From JAFARZ01 sp035651595 (GTDB lineage: Bacteria; Actinomycetota; Actinomycetes; Streptosporangiales; Streptosporangiaceae), in NCBI GenBank assembly GCA_035651595.1, contig DASRFJ010000198.1, positions 1 to 50,246 of the forward strand: a stretch of 50,246 bases of DNA. The letters are read 5' to 3'. Made by a program: the position numbers and the translations under genes. Within the stretch, counting starts at the first letter, position 1. Each line of letters starts with the position of its first letter. Below are positions 32,110 to 40,393 of the stretch, one piece after another. The notes under the pieces are model-generated. The model searched no databases and was not told the DNA's origin. It worked only from the letters and a program-made list of their open reading frames with translations.

Positions 32110-32158
32110 TCACGAAGCCTTTTGCACCCGTTTCGGGGGCAAAACCGTTCGTGATCAT
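32106..32158. terminator. Long symmetric hairpin overlapping the MBL-fold stop codon
   Basis: ATGATCACGAA (32106-32116) pairs with TTCGTGATCAT (32148-32158), then a 3-nt internal loop, TTTTGC/GCAAAA, and a CCCG-TTT-CGGG tip. It contains the stop codon of the upstream gene and lies 34 bp before the next start. It may be a bidirectional terminator; an operator role is possible. Confidence 0.7.
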
Positions 32159-32191
32159 TGGAATGTCAGAGGTGCACTGTATAAGTGCGGC

Positions 32192-33226
32192 ATGGATCTT
32201 ACGGAGAGTGCCAGAGAGCTTACGGAATGGCAGAGCGGCGTGGCGTCACGGCAACAATTGCTGGACGCTGGCGTCACTCAGAAGGTGATCGCAGCGCGAC
32301 TGGCGCGCGGGCGGTGGCAGCAGTTGTATCGCGGGGTGTACGCGACGTTCACGGGGCCGGTGCCGCGGGAGGCTTGGCTGTGGGCGGCGGTGCTCCGGGC
32401 CGGGCCGGGCGCGGCGCTCAGTTACTGGACCGCGGCCGAGTTGCACGGGCTCACCGACGCGCCGCAGGACGATCCCGCCAGCGGGATTCACGTCACGGTG
32501 CCCGCCACACGGCGCGTCCGGGTGCCCGGCGTCGTCATCCACATGTCCGGTCGCGTCGGGGCGGCCACGCAGCCGAACCGGGAGCCGCCGCGGACGACCA
32601 TCGAGGAGACCGTGCTCGACCTGACCCAGGTGGCGCGCACGTTCGACCAGGTCTGCGGCTGGATCACCCGGGCGTGTGCCAGGCGGCTCACCACGGCGGA
32701 GAAGCTGCGGACCGCGCTCGCGGCACGGAAGAAGCTCGTGTTCCGCGAGGAGATCGCGGACAGCCTCGCCGCGGCCGGCGTCGGCGTGCACTCCGTGCTG
32801 GAGTATCGCTACCTCACCGACGTCGAGCGGGCGCACGGCCTGCCGCCGTCGCTGCATCAGGTGCGGGTCGTGCTCGACGGGAAGAACGCGTACCGGGACG
32901 TGTACTACGCCGAGTTCCGCGTCGCGGTGGAGCTCGACGGACGGTTCGCGCACCCGGACGAGGATCGGGCCCGGGACCATCACCGGGACGTGGTCGCGAG
33001 CGCCGAGGGCATCCTGACCTGCCGCTACGTCTGGGAGGACGTCAACCAGAACCCCTGCGATACGGCGATCCTCCAGGCGCGGGTGCTGCGCCAGCGTGGC
33101 TGGCAGGGGAGCCCGGTGCCGTGCGGGCCTGACTGTCCGGTCAGCGGGCGGTCAGGCCGTGTTCGTAGGCGAAGACGACGAGCTGTGCGCGGTCGCGGGC
33201 GCCGGCTTTCGTCATCGCGCGGCTGA
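32192..33226 (+). CDS. AbiEi-antitoxin-like N-domain fused to DUF559/Vsr-like domain
   Basis: A 344-residue protein. Residues ~10-75 form an AbiEi_4-type winged helix (SGVASRQQLLDAGVTQKVI, ARLARGRWQQLYRGVY), common in type IV antitoxin-like proteins. Residues ~225-300 resemble DUF559/Vsr nucleases: VAVELDGRFAHPD, RDHHRD and an ILTCRYVWEDV strand. Such single-gene proteins are abundant in actinobacteria, usually without a toxin partner, and none is visible here. The last ~40 codons are Arg/Ser-rich and run antisense over the response-regulator gene, an 86-bp convergent overlap; the functional protein may end earlier. Confidence 0.75.
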   Translation: MDLTESARELTEWQSGVASRQQLLDAGVTQKVIAARLARGRWQQLYRGVYATFTGPVPREAWLWAAVLRAGPGAALSYWTAAELHGLTDAPQDDPASGIHVTVPATRRVRVPGVVIHMSGRVGAATQPNREPPRTTIEETVLDLTQVARTFDQVCGWITRACARRLTTAEKLRTALAARKKLVFREEIADSLAAAGVGVHSVLEYRYLTDVERAHGLPPSLHQVRVVLDGKNAYRDVYYAEFRVAVELDGRFAHPDEDRARDHHRDVVASAEGILTCRYVWEDVNQNPCDTAILQARVLRQRGWQGSPVPCGPDCPVSGRSGRVRRRRRRAVRGRGRRLSSSRG

Positions 33227-33800
33227 CGTGGGTCTTGGCGGTGAGCGGGCTGACCACGAGGCGCGCCGCGATCTCGTCGTTGGACAGGCCTGCCGCGACC
33301 AGGCCGACGACCTCTCGCTCCCGCTCGGTCAACGAGGTGAGCGGCGAAACGGAAGGCCGGGTCACCGGCGTGCCGCCGGCCGTAAAGGCCGCGATCACCG
33401 CCCGCGTGACGCTCGGCGACAGCAACGCGTCGCCGCGGGCGACGACGCGGATCGCCTTGAGCAGTTCGTCGGGTTCGATGTCCTTGACCAGGAACCCGCT
33501 GGCCCCGGCGCGCAGCGCGGAAAACACCGTCTCGTCGTCGTCGAACGTGGTGAGCGCCACGACCCGCACCCCCGCCAGAGCAGGGTCCCCGCTGATCAGG
33601 CTCGTCGCCGTGACGCCGTCGACTTCGGGCATCCGCAGGTCCATCAGCACCACGTCGGGCCGGTGCTCGCGGGCCATCGCGACGGCGACGCCGCCGTTGT
33701 CCGCCTCGCCGACCACCTCGATATCTTCGGCCGAGTCGAGCAGCAGCCGGAAACCGGCCCGGAGCAGGGCTTGGTCGTCGGCGAGGAGTACCCGGATCAC
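33141..33800 (-). CDS. LuxR/NarL-family response regulator
   Basis: A 219-residue regulator. The receiver has acidic LLADDQALLRAGFR, phospho-acceptor D54 in VVLMDLRMPEVDG, and a lysine in GFLVKDIEPDEL. The C-terminal GerE HTH reads LTEREREVVGLVAAGLSNDE followed by IAARLVVS. The ATG at 33800 overlaps the kinase stop by 4 bp, so the two form a cognate pair. Confidence 0.95.
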   Translation of the reverse strand: MIRVLLADDQALLRAGFRLLLDSAEDIEVVGEADNGGVAVAMAREHRPDVVLMDLRMPEVDGVTATSLISGDPALAGVRVVALTTFDDDETVFSALRAGASGFLVKDIEPDELLKAIRVVARGDALLSPSVTRAVIAAFTAGGTPVTRPSVSPLTSLTEREREVVGLVAAGLSNDEIAARLVVSPLTAKTHVSRAMTKAGARDRAQLVVFAYEHGLTAR

Positions 33801-34975
33801 GCTGGCTCCTCGATCGGCAGCAGGGCGGACACCTCGAAGCAGCCGTCGGCGCGGCGGCCCGCGGTCAGCGTGCCGCCCACGGCGGCGGCCCGTTCCCGCA
33901 TGCCCGTGATCCCGTGCCCGCTGCCCTCGTCGCTGACGCCGTCTCCGTTGTCGGTCACGCTGAGCGCCAGCGATCCCGGCTGGTAGCAGACCCGGACCGT
34001 GGCCGCGGCGCCCGGCCCGGCGTGGCGCAGCACGTTGGTCAGCGACTCCTGGAGGATCCGGTACGCGGCGTGGTCCGCCGCGGGCGGCAGCGGCACCGGG
34101 TCGCCCTCCACGTCGACCGTCACCGATGTGCCGGCCGCGCTCACCGCGTCGCGCAACGCGGCCAGCCGGTCAAGCCCGGTGGGCACCGCGCGGCCGTCCA
34201 CGGGAGCGTCGCCACGAAGCTGTCCCAGCACCAACCGCATGTCGCTGAGCGCAGATTTGCTGGTCTGCCTGATCGCGCGCAGAGAATCGTTGAGCGGGGA
34301 GGCGGAGCCTATGTCGTTCTGAGAAATCAGGTGAAGAGCGGAGCCGGCCTGAACGGCTATGGTGGCCATGCTGTGCGCGACGGTGTCGTGCAGCTCACGG
34401 GCGATGCGCAGGCGCTCCTCCGCGACCTGGAGCCGGAGCCGTTCCGCCGTTTCCGCGGCCAGCGCCCGGCGGCCGCGGACCACCTCGCCGAGCAGGACGG
34501 CCATCACGAACAGCACGATAGACGGGTAGAAGTTCGACGCGAGCGCGACCGCGCTTTCCGAGCCCGACAGGCCGACGAACAGCAGGCCGGCCGACATGAC
34601 GATCGCCGGGATCGCGATGGCCCAGGCCAGATCGCCGGCCAGCGCCACGTCGTAGACCGGGATGCCGAGCAGCGGGGCGGGGGAGATGTTCCGCCGGTCC
34701 AGGGAGTAGTACAGGATGATCGCGACGAAACAGATCTGGAGTACGCGCAGCGGCCAGCGGTGGCGGAACAGCAGGGGGAGCGCGATCACGGCGCCGAGCA
34801 GGTAAGCACGGAGATCCAGTTTCGCGGCGCCCTCCCCGCCACCCACCGTCACGCTGATCTCCAGCAGCGCGATCACCGCGAGCACGATGCCGACGTCGAG
34901 CAGGCGGACGCCGAACGGGCCTTCGGCCACCACCCAGGGCGGCAGCCGCCTGGTCTGCGGTGATCTGACCCTCAC
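33797..34975 (-). CDS. Two-component sensor histidine kinase (HisKA_3 type)
   Basis: A 392-residue sensor with about five N-terminal membrane segments and no large extracellular domain. The dimerisation-phosphorylation motif is ERLRIARELHDTVAHSMATI with H196 as phospho-acceptor. The ATPase domain shows N-box ILQESLTNVLRHAG and G1 VTDNGDGV, then GHGITGMRERA. It is co-translated with the response regulator at 33141. The signal is unknown; intramembrane sensing is common in this class. Confidence 0.94.
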   Translation of the reverse strand: MRVRSPQTRRLPPWVVAEGPFGVRLLDVGIVLAVIALLEISVTVGGGEGAAKLDLRAYLLGAVIALPLLFRHRWPLRVLQICFVAIILYYSLDRRNISPAPLLGIPVYDVALAGDLAWAIAIPAIVMSAGLLFVGLSGSESAVALASNFYPSIVLFVMAVLLGEVVRGRRALAAETAERLRLQVAEERLRIARELHDTVAHSMATIAVQAGSALHLISQNDIGSASPLNDSLRAIRQTSKSALSDMRLVLGQLRGDAPVDGRAVPTGLDRLAALRDAVSAAGTSVTVDVEGDPVPLPPAADHAAYRILQESLTNVLRHAGPGAAATVRVCYQPGSLALSVTDNGDGVSDEGSGHGITGMRERAAAVGGTLTAGRRADGCFEVSALLPIEEPA

Positions 34976-35040
34976 GGCGTTACGGTACGCGATCCGGATG
35001 CTGCGTCAACCCCGGCGGGGAGTTGCGCGTCTCACCTAAT

Positions 35041-35071
35041 GAGGCTCGGCGAAAGCGGGACGCCGAGCCTC
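35041..35071 (+). terminator. Terminator-like hairpin in a divergent intergenic region
   Basis: GAGGCTCGGCG and CGCCGAGCCTC form a perfect 11-bp stem with a 9-nt loop, followed by GTTT. It lies 66 bp upstream of the kinase start and 40 bp before the lipoprotein start. It would be a leader hairpin of one of these genes, so an attenuator is possible. Confidence 0.6.
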
Positions 35072-35111
35072 GTTTATGTCCGCGATGGCCGCCGCGACAG
35101 TGCCATGATGG

Positions 35112-36659
35112 ATGGCTATGGTCCGGACACCGGTCAAGGTTGCCACGGCGCTGCTCGCCTTCACGTTGCCGATCGCGGCGTGTACCGGGGGGTCTGGCAG
35201 CTCAGGCCCGGTCAGCTCCGGTTCACCGGGGGCAAGCGCCCAAGCCGCGGCCCCGTTCCCCGCGGCGGAGAACAGGCTGAGCGGAACCTCGTCGTGGCGG
35301 ATCACCGACCAGGGTGCGGACGACGCGATCGACGGTTACGCGAGCGCCCAGTCGGTACTGCCGGGACAGAGCTTCACGCTCTACGTGTCGACGACCGCGA
35401 AGTCGTTCCGGGTCGACGCGTTCCGGTTCGGCTGGTATCAGGGCCACGAGGCGCGGCTGGTCTGGCGGTCCGGCGCCGAGGCCGGCCGGGACCAGAAGGC
35501 CGTGGCGATCACTCCCGGCACGCACATGGTGACCGCGTCGTGGCGGCCCTCGATGACCGTGCCGACGCGCGGCTGGCCGGCCGGCTCGTACCTGCTCCGC
35601 CTCGATGCGGCGAGTGGCGCGGAGCGCTATGTGCCGATCATGGTGCGTTCGGCCAGCACGGCCGGGAAGGTCGTCATCCTCGACGACAACACCACGTGGC
35701 AGGCCTACAACACCTGGGGCGGGTACAGCCTCTACCAGGGGCCGGACGGGCTGGGCGCGGACCGGGGCTACCAGGTCAGCTTCAACCGGCCGTACGACGG
35801 GGACGGTGCGGTGCGGTTCCTGGCCTTCGACCAGGCGGCGACCGCGGTGGCCGAACACGCCGGGGTGCCCCTCGCCTACGAAACCGACGTCGACCTCGAC
35901 GCGCACCCCGGATTGCTCGCCGGTGCCCGGGCGGTGATCTCGCTCGGCCACGACGAGTACTACTCGCTGGCGATGCGCGACGCGCTCGTGGCGGCACGTA
36001 ATGCAGGGACAAACATCGCCTTTCTGGGCGCTAACGCGATATTTCGGCATATAAGGTTCACGGACGGCGAGCGGGTGATCATCTGCTACAAGGAGGCGTC
36101 GATCGACCCGCTGTTCGGCAAGGACGACGCGGACACCACCCAGCAGTGGCGCGAGCCGCCCGATCCCCGCCCGGAAAGCGTGATCACCGGCGGGTTCTAC
36201 GAATGCAATCCGGTCAGCGCGCCGTACGTCGTCTACGACCCGGGAAGCTGGATCTTCGCGGGGACCGGCGCGCGCAAGGGTGAGTCGTTCCCCGGGATGG
36301 TCGGCCCCGAGTACGACCGCCTCAACCCGCAGGCGCCTTATCCAAAGCCGCTCCAGGTGCTCGCCCACTCGCCGCTGACCTGCGACGGGACCGCCACGTT
36401 CGCGGACAGCGTGTACTACACGACGCCGGGCGGCGCCGGGGTGTTCGCGTCCGGGACGATGCGCTGGGTGTGCGCGATGCGCGGCCCGCACTGCGGGCAC
36501 GGGGTGACGACGGCGGCGGAGCGGTTCGTGGACATTGCCACGGACAACCTGCTGCGTGCTTTCGCGGCGGGTCCGGCGGGCAAGACCCATCCGGCAGAGG
36601 ACAATGTCGCTGAGGTGAAGCCACCGGCGATTCCGAGGTTGCTGTTCGGAATCGACTAA
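35112..36659 (+). CDS. Lipoprotein with N,N-dimethylformamidase-beta-like domain
   Basis: A 515-residue exported protein. The lipobox PIAAC around residue 24 follows a hydrophobic signal, and a Ser/Gly linker comes next. The rest resembles the large-subunit C-terminal domain of N,N-dimethylformamidase: RFGWYQGHEARLVWRSG, VVILDDNTTWQAYNTWGGYS, LISLGHDEYYSLAMRD-like, and GANAIFRHIRF. Many actinobacteria have such secreted proteins of unproven activity. ATG 35112 or 35118 is the start; neither has a clear Shine-Dalgarno. The real substrate is unknown and formamidase activity should not be assumed. Confidence 0.8.
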   Translation: MAMVRTPVKVATALLAFTLPIAACTGGSGSSGPVSSGSPGASAQAAAPFPAAENRLSGTSSWRITDQGADDAIDGYASAQSVLPGQSFTLYVSTTAKSFRVDAFRFGWYQGHEARLVWRSGAEAGRDQKAVAITPGTHMVTASWRPSMTVPTRGWPAGSYLLRLDAASGAERYVPIMVRSASTAGKVVILDDNTTWQAYNTWGGYSLYQGPDGLGADRGYQVSFNRPYDGDGAVRFLAFDQAATAVAEHAGVPLAYETDVDLDAHPGLLAGARAVISLGHDEYYSLAMRDALVAARNAGTNIAFLGANAIFRHIRFTDGERVIICYKEASIDPLFGKDDADTTQQWREPPDPRPESVITGGFYECNPVSAPYVVYDPGSWIFAGTGARKGESFPGMVGPEYDRLNPQAPYPKPLQVLAHSPLTCDGTATFADSVYYTTPGGAGVFASGTMRWVCAMRGPHCGHGVTTAAERFVDIATDNLLRAFAAGPAGKTHPAEDNVAEVKPPAIPRLLFGID

Positions 36660-36686
36660 CGGAGTGAGGGGAGCGCTGGCGGGCCT

Positions 36687-37133
36687 GTGGACGACATTGA
36701 CGCGCGCATCGTCGCTGCGCTGATCCGGGACGCCCGGGCGAGCTATGCGGTGGTGGGCAACGAGGTCGGGCTGTCCGCCCCGGCGGTGAAGCGAAGGGTG
36801 GACCGGCTGCGCGCGGCCGGGGCGATCACCGGGTTCACCGCGCGGGTCGACCCCGTCGCGATCGGCTGGACCACCGAGGCCTATGTGGAACTGTTCTGCG
36901 GCGGGCGCACCTCTCCCGACGAGATCGCCGCCGCCGTCCGGCGGTACCCGGAGGTGGCGGACGCGTGCACGGTGACCGGGGAGGCGGACGCGCTGGTGCA
37001 CATCCGGGCCGCCGACGTGCGGCACTTCGAAGAGGTCATGGAGCGGATCCGGGCGGAGCCGTTCGTGAACCGGACACGCAGCGTGATCGTGCTCTCCCGT
37101 CTGGTGGACCGCGACCTGGCGCCCATTCAGTAA
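36687..37133 (+). CDS. Lrp/AsnC-family transcriptional regulator
   Basis: A 148-residue regulator from GTG 36687. The N-terminal HTH (DDIDARIVAALIRDARASYA, NEVGLSAPAVKRRVDRLRAA) is joined to the RAM/AsnC ligand domain (AYVELFC, VADACTVTGEADALVHIRAA). In mycobacteria an Lrp-type gene lies next to ddaH-rocD. Here the regulator is ~34 kb from that pair, so any link is speculative. It is followed by an unusual repeat with alternative hairpins. Confidence 0.92.
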   Translation: MDDIDARIVAALIRDARASYAVVGNEVGLSAPAVKRRVDRLRAAGAITGFTARVDPVAIGWTTEAYVELFCGGRTSPDEIAAAVRRYPEVADACTVTGEADALVHIRAADVRHFEEVMERIRAEPFVNRTRSVIVLSRLVDRDLAPIQ

Positions 37134-37136
37134 GGC

Positions 37137-37201
37137 GCCGCATCGGCGTGCCTCTGACCAGCCGATGCGGCGATTAGCCGCATCGGCGTGCCTCTGACCA
37201 G
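37137..37201 (+). promoter_or_regulatory. 25-bp direct repeat with two mutually exclusive hairpins
   Basis: GCCGCATCGGCGTGCCTCTG and the next 5 bases occur at 37137-37161 and again at 37177-37201. Between them CCGATGCGGC (37162-37171) is complementary to the first 10 bases of either copy. It can pair backward (37137-37146, 15-nt loop) or forward (37177-37186, 5-nt loop), but not both. It lies 3 nt after the Lrp stop and 13 nt before the next start codon. Confidence 0.75.
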
Positions 37202-37214
37202 TAGAGTCGTGCTC

Positions 37215-37385
37215 ATGGCCGAGTTCCAGCAGGACCCGAGCGCAAACACCGGGCGCTTCCGGGCATTTGTCGAGCAGGCGAACACCACCGATTCTCCGTC
37301 ACCGGCCGTGTCCCGCGGCAAGCTGATCGGCATCGGCGTAGCGCTGGTCGTGATCGTCATCGTGATCCTGGCCGTCGCGCTCTGA
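37215..37385 (+). CDS. Small tail-anchored membrane protein (56 residues)
   Basis: A short gene from ATG 37215. The N-terminal ~30 residues are polar and soluble (FQQDPSANTGRFRAFVEQAN); the C-terminus is a single hydrophobic helix GIGVALVVIVIVILAVAL, preceded by SRGK. It sits between the Lrp gene and the KimA-like permease (51-bp gap), so it may be a small accessory subunit (inference). I recognise no named family. Confidence 0.7.
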   Translation: MAEFQQDPSANTGRFRAFVEQANTTDSPSPAVSRGKLIGIGVALVVIVIVILAVAL

Positions 37386-37436
37386 GGTCGTCACCTGCCA
37401 GCAGGCGGCCCCTTTGTAGGTGACATCCTGTAACGC

Positions 37437-39302
37437 ATGACGACGGGGATGACCGCGGACCCAGCCGCGCACGATGCTGAGCGCCACCGGCTGACCGCCA
37501 TGCAGGGCCTGGCGGCGCTGTCCCTGGACGCGCTGTCCTCGGTGGCCTACGGTCCCGAGGCGATCCTGGTCGTACTCGTCGCGGCGGGCGCCGCGGGACT
37601 CGACTACACGATCCCCGTCACGCTCGCGATCTGCATCCTGCTGGGCGCCTTGGTCCTGTCGTATCGCCAGGTCATCGCCGCGTTCCCGAACGGCGGTGGC
37701 GCCTACGCGGTGGCCAAGGCCCACCTCGGCCGCAACGCCAGCCTGATCGCCGCGGCCAGCCTGATCGTCGACTACGTGCTGAACGCCGCCGTCGGCGTGT
37801 CGGCCGGCATCGAGGCGGTGACCGCCGCGTTCCCCGCGCTGTACGGCGCGACGACCTGGCTGTGCGTCGGCGTGCTCGTGCTCATCACCGGCCTCAACCT
37901 GTGGGGCGTCTCGGAGTCCGCGAAGGTCTTCACGGTGCCGACGGTCGCGTTCATCGCCGCGATGGCCGCGATCATCCTCGCGGGTGTTTTCCGGGCCAAC
38001 CCCGCGGTCGCGGTCAACACGCACCTCGGGCGGTCCACCGAGGCCGTCGGCATCCTGCTGATCCTGAAGGCGTTCGCCTCCGGGTGCTCGGCGCTGACCG
38101 GGGTCGAGGCCATCGCGAACGCGGTGCCCCAGTTCCGCAAGCCGAGAGAACGCCGCGCCCAGCACACCGAGGTATGGCTCGGCATCCTGCTCGGCGTGAT
38201 GCTGATCGGCCTGGGCTACCTGATCCGCAGATTCCATGTCGTCCCGCAGCACGCCACCACCGTGCTCGCCCAGCTCGCCGAAGCTTCGGTCGGCCACAAC
38301 GTGATCTACTTCGCCATCCAGCTGATCACGATGGTGCTGCTGGCACTTGCGGCGAACACGTCGTTCGCCGGCCTCCCGGTGCTGACGGCGATCCTCGCCA
38401 AGGACAACTACCTGCCGCACATGTTCGGCCTGCGCGCCGACCGCCAGGTCCACCGCTACGGCGTGGTCGTGCTCGCCGTCCTGGCGGGCGCGCTGCTGGT
38501 GGCGTCGAAAGGTGACACGCAGCGGCTGGTCCCGCTGTTCGCCGTCGGGGTTTTTGTCGGCTTCACCCTGTCCCAGCTCGGCATGGTACGGCACTGGTAT
38601 TCCGAACGAAGCTCGGGATTCCGGACCAGGGCCGCTGTCAACGCCATCGGGGCTGTCCTGACGTTCGGTACCACGATCATCGAGCTAGTCGCCAAATTCA
38701 CCGAAGGCGCGTGGCTCATCGTCCTGGTCATCCCCGCCACCGCCCTGCTGTTCCGCCAGGTCCATTCGAGCTACACCCGGATCGGCGAACTGCTCGGGCT
38801 GGGCAAGACGCCGCCGCCCCCGGTCGCCGAGAAATCCCTGGTCGTCATCCCGGTCGGCGCCATGTCCCGGCTGACCTCCGAGGGCGTGAACACCGCGCTG
38901 TCGATCGGCGACGAAGTCGTGGCCGTCACGGTGTGCTTCACCGACCCCGAGGACACCGAGGCGACAGCGCCATCCCGGGGGGCGGGCCCCCCAGACCCCC
39001 CGGTGTCGTTCCGCGACCAGTGGGACGCATGGCATCCGGACGTGCCGCTGATCACCCTGCGGTCGCCGAAGCGGTCGCTGAGCAAGCCGATCGTCAAGTA
39101 CCTGTGCGACATCGAGCGGTCCGACAAGTACCACCGCCTGGTCGTGCTGATCCCCGAGGTCCAGCCGGCGTCCCCGTGGCAATACCTGCTGCACAACCAG
39201 CGCGGCGTGATCCTCGACCGCGCCATCCGCCGCGCCACCGCCAACGTCGTACTCTGCCGCCTCCGCTACCGCCTAACCGACCTAACCCGCCCAACCCCCT
39301 AA
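37437..39302 (+). CDS. APC-superfamily permease, KimA-like (probable K+ importer)
   Basis: A 621-residue membrane protein with 12 hydrophobic segments and a ~170-residue cytoplasmic C-terminal domain. The opening SLDALSSVAYGPEAILVVLV and the AFPNGGGAYAVAKAHLGR loop match the YdaO/KimA group. KimA of Bacillus subtilis is a high-affinity potassium importer controlled by c-di-AMP. The C-terminal part (LVVIPVGAMSRLTSEGVNTA to VLIPEVQPASPWQYLLHNQR) resembles the KimA cytoplasmic region. I see no c-di-AMP riboswitch in the short 51-bp leader. An amino-acid substrate cannot be excluded. A GC-rich interval with a solo palindrome follows. Confidence 0.82.
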   Translation: MTTGMTADPAAHDAERHRLTAMQGLAALSLDALSSVAYGPEAILVVLVAAGAAGLDYTIPVTLAICILLGALVLSYRQVIAAFPNGGGAYAVAKAHLGRNASLIAAASLIVDYVLNAAVGVSAGIEAVTAAFPALYGATTWLCVGVLVLITGLNLWGVSESAKVFTVPTVAFIAAMAAIILAGVFRANPAVAVNTHLGRSTEAVGILLILKAFASGCSALTGVEAIANAVPQFRKPRERRAQHTEVWLGILLGVMLIGLGYLIRRFHVVPQHATTVLAQLAEASVGHNVIYFAIQLITMVLLALAANTSFAGLPVLTAILAKDNYLPHMFGLRADRQVHRYGVVVLAVLAGALLVASKGDTQRLVPLFAVGVFVGFTLSQLGMVRHWYSERSSGFRTRAAVNAIGAVLTFGTTIIELVAKFTEGAWLIVLVIPATALLFRQVHSSYTRIGELLGLGKTPPPPVAEKSLVVIPVGAMSRLTSEGVNTALSIGDEVVAVTVCFTDPEDTEATAPSRGAGPPDPPVSFRDQWDAWHPDVPLITLRSPKRSLSKPIVKYLCDIERSDKYHRLVVLIPEVQPASPWQYLLHNQRGVILDRAIRRATANVVLCRLRYRLTDLTRPTP

Positions 39303-39457
39303 GGGGTCCGCCCGCGCGAGGGTCCGCCTCAATCGCAAACCCCCGCCCGCGCCCTCGCCCGGCCCGCCCGCGCCCCGCGCCCGCGCCGCCGCGCCCCGCG
39401 CCGCGCCCCATATCGGGATATTTACCGCTATTCCGGGCGCCCCGCCGGGCGCGCCGC
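39303..39457. other. Gene-free C/G-rich low-complexity stretch
   Basis: Between the permease stop and the solo palindrome lies a Pro/Arg-like CCGCGCC simple sequence, followed from about 39415 by a GGGATATTTACCGC and CCGGGCGC block that belongs to the repeat family. No gene or RNA is seen. Confidence 0.6.
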
Positions 39458-39600
39458 ATCATTGCGGACACTTACCCCCCCGATTTGGGAGGGTAAGTGT
39501 CCGCAATAATTTCGGACCACTGCCCGGGCCGAGAGCAAGGACCGAACGTACCGGAACAAAACGGGACATTGCGGGCAACGTGCCTAGCGAGCGCGCGCGA
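39425..39600 (+). repeat. ~200-bp intergenic repeat unit containing solo palindrome 2
   Basis: It aligns in forward orientation with the reverse complement of 23122-23320, including the block GGGACATTGCGGGCA-CGTGC about 55 nt after the palindrome. The extended match shows the repeated unit is longer than the palindrome itself. Confidence 0.65.
39458..39510. repeat. Solo 53-bp palindrome, copy 2
   Basis: ATCATTGCGGACACTTACCC starts the left arm and GTGTCCGCAATAAT ends the right arm, with the same 53-bp length. The better-conserved arm is on the right, so it is inverted relative to copies 1 and 3. Confidence 0.9.
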
Positions 39601-39688
39601 CCGCTGGGAACGCGTGCCGTGACGGTTACACGACGATTTGATCAAACGATGCACAGCGCCTAGGCCACCGGATGGCAAGATTGGCCGC

Positions 39689-40393
39689 ATGACCGTTGAC
39701 CTGCCGGTGGCTTTGGTGACGGGCGGAAATCGCGGCATCGGCCGCGAGATCTGCCGCCAGCTCGCGCTGCTCGGCTACGTGGTCGCGCTCGGCTCGCGCG
39801 ACCTGCGCAAGGGCGAGCTGGCCGCTAAGGAACTCGATCCGGAGGGCGCGAGGATCATCGCCTGCCCGCTCGAGGTGGACAACTCGCTGAGCGTGGACGC
39901 GCTGGCGGGCTGGATGAAGGAACGCTTCGGGCGCACCGACGTGCTGGTGAACAACGCCTCGACGCCCTACGACCGGTGGGCCACCGCGTCCGGGGCCGAT
40001 CTGGGCATGGTCGCCGAGGCGATCGACGTGAACGTGTTCGGCCCATGGCGGGTGATCCAGGCGCTGCTGCCGTTGCTGCGGTCCAGCCCGCAGGCCCGGA
40101 TCGTGAACGTGAGCAGCGAAGAGGCATCGATAGCCGCGATGACCGGCGGGGCGCCGGCGTTCAGCGTGTCGAAGGCGAGCCTGAACGCGCTCACCCGGCT
40201 GCTGGCCGCCGAACTGGGCCGCGATGGCATCCTGGTGAATTCGGTCTGCCCCGGTCAGCCCGCCAACGCCGAACATCCGGGCACCGGGCGGAATCTCGCG
40301 CAGGCAGCGGCCAGTGTGATCTGGGCGGTCACGCTGCCCAACGGCGGCCCCACCGGCACGTTCACCAGAGACGGCCGCCCGTTCCCCTGGTAG
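39689..40393 (+). CDS. Short-chain dehydrogenase/reductase with catalytic Tyr replaced by Phe
   Basis: A 234-residue SDR. The cofactor motif is VTGGNRGIGRE, the structural N-N-A is VLVNNAS, and the serine region is IVNVSSEEAS. The catalytic Y-x-x-x-K reads FSVSK: F158 replaces Tyr, with K162 kept. In close SDRs this spot is typically APAYSVSKAAL, so a single TAC to TTC change would explain it. The protein probably binds NAD(P) but should lack ordinary reductase activity. ATG 39689. The stop directly abuts the stop of the convergent DCC gene (TAG-CTA). Confidence 0.88.
   Translation: MTVDLPVALVTGGNRGIGREICRQLALLGYVVALGSRDLRKGELAAKELDPEGARIIACPLEVDNSLSVDALAGWMKERFGRTDVLVNNASTPYDRWATASGADLGMVAEAIDVNVFGPWRVIQALLPLLRSSPQARIVNVSSEEASIAAMTGGAPAFSVSKASLNALTRLLAAELGRDGILVNSVCPGQPANAEHPGTGRNLAQAAASVIWAVTLPNGGPTGTFTRDGRPFPW

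Noticed and set aside
37386..37436. A c-di-AMP (ydaO-type) riboswitch before the KimA-like gene
   Set aside because: The gap is only 51 bp, far too short for that riboswitch class, and no conserved core is visible.
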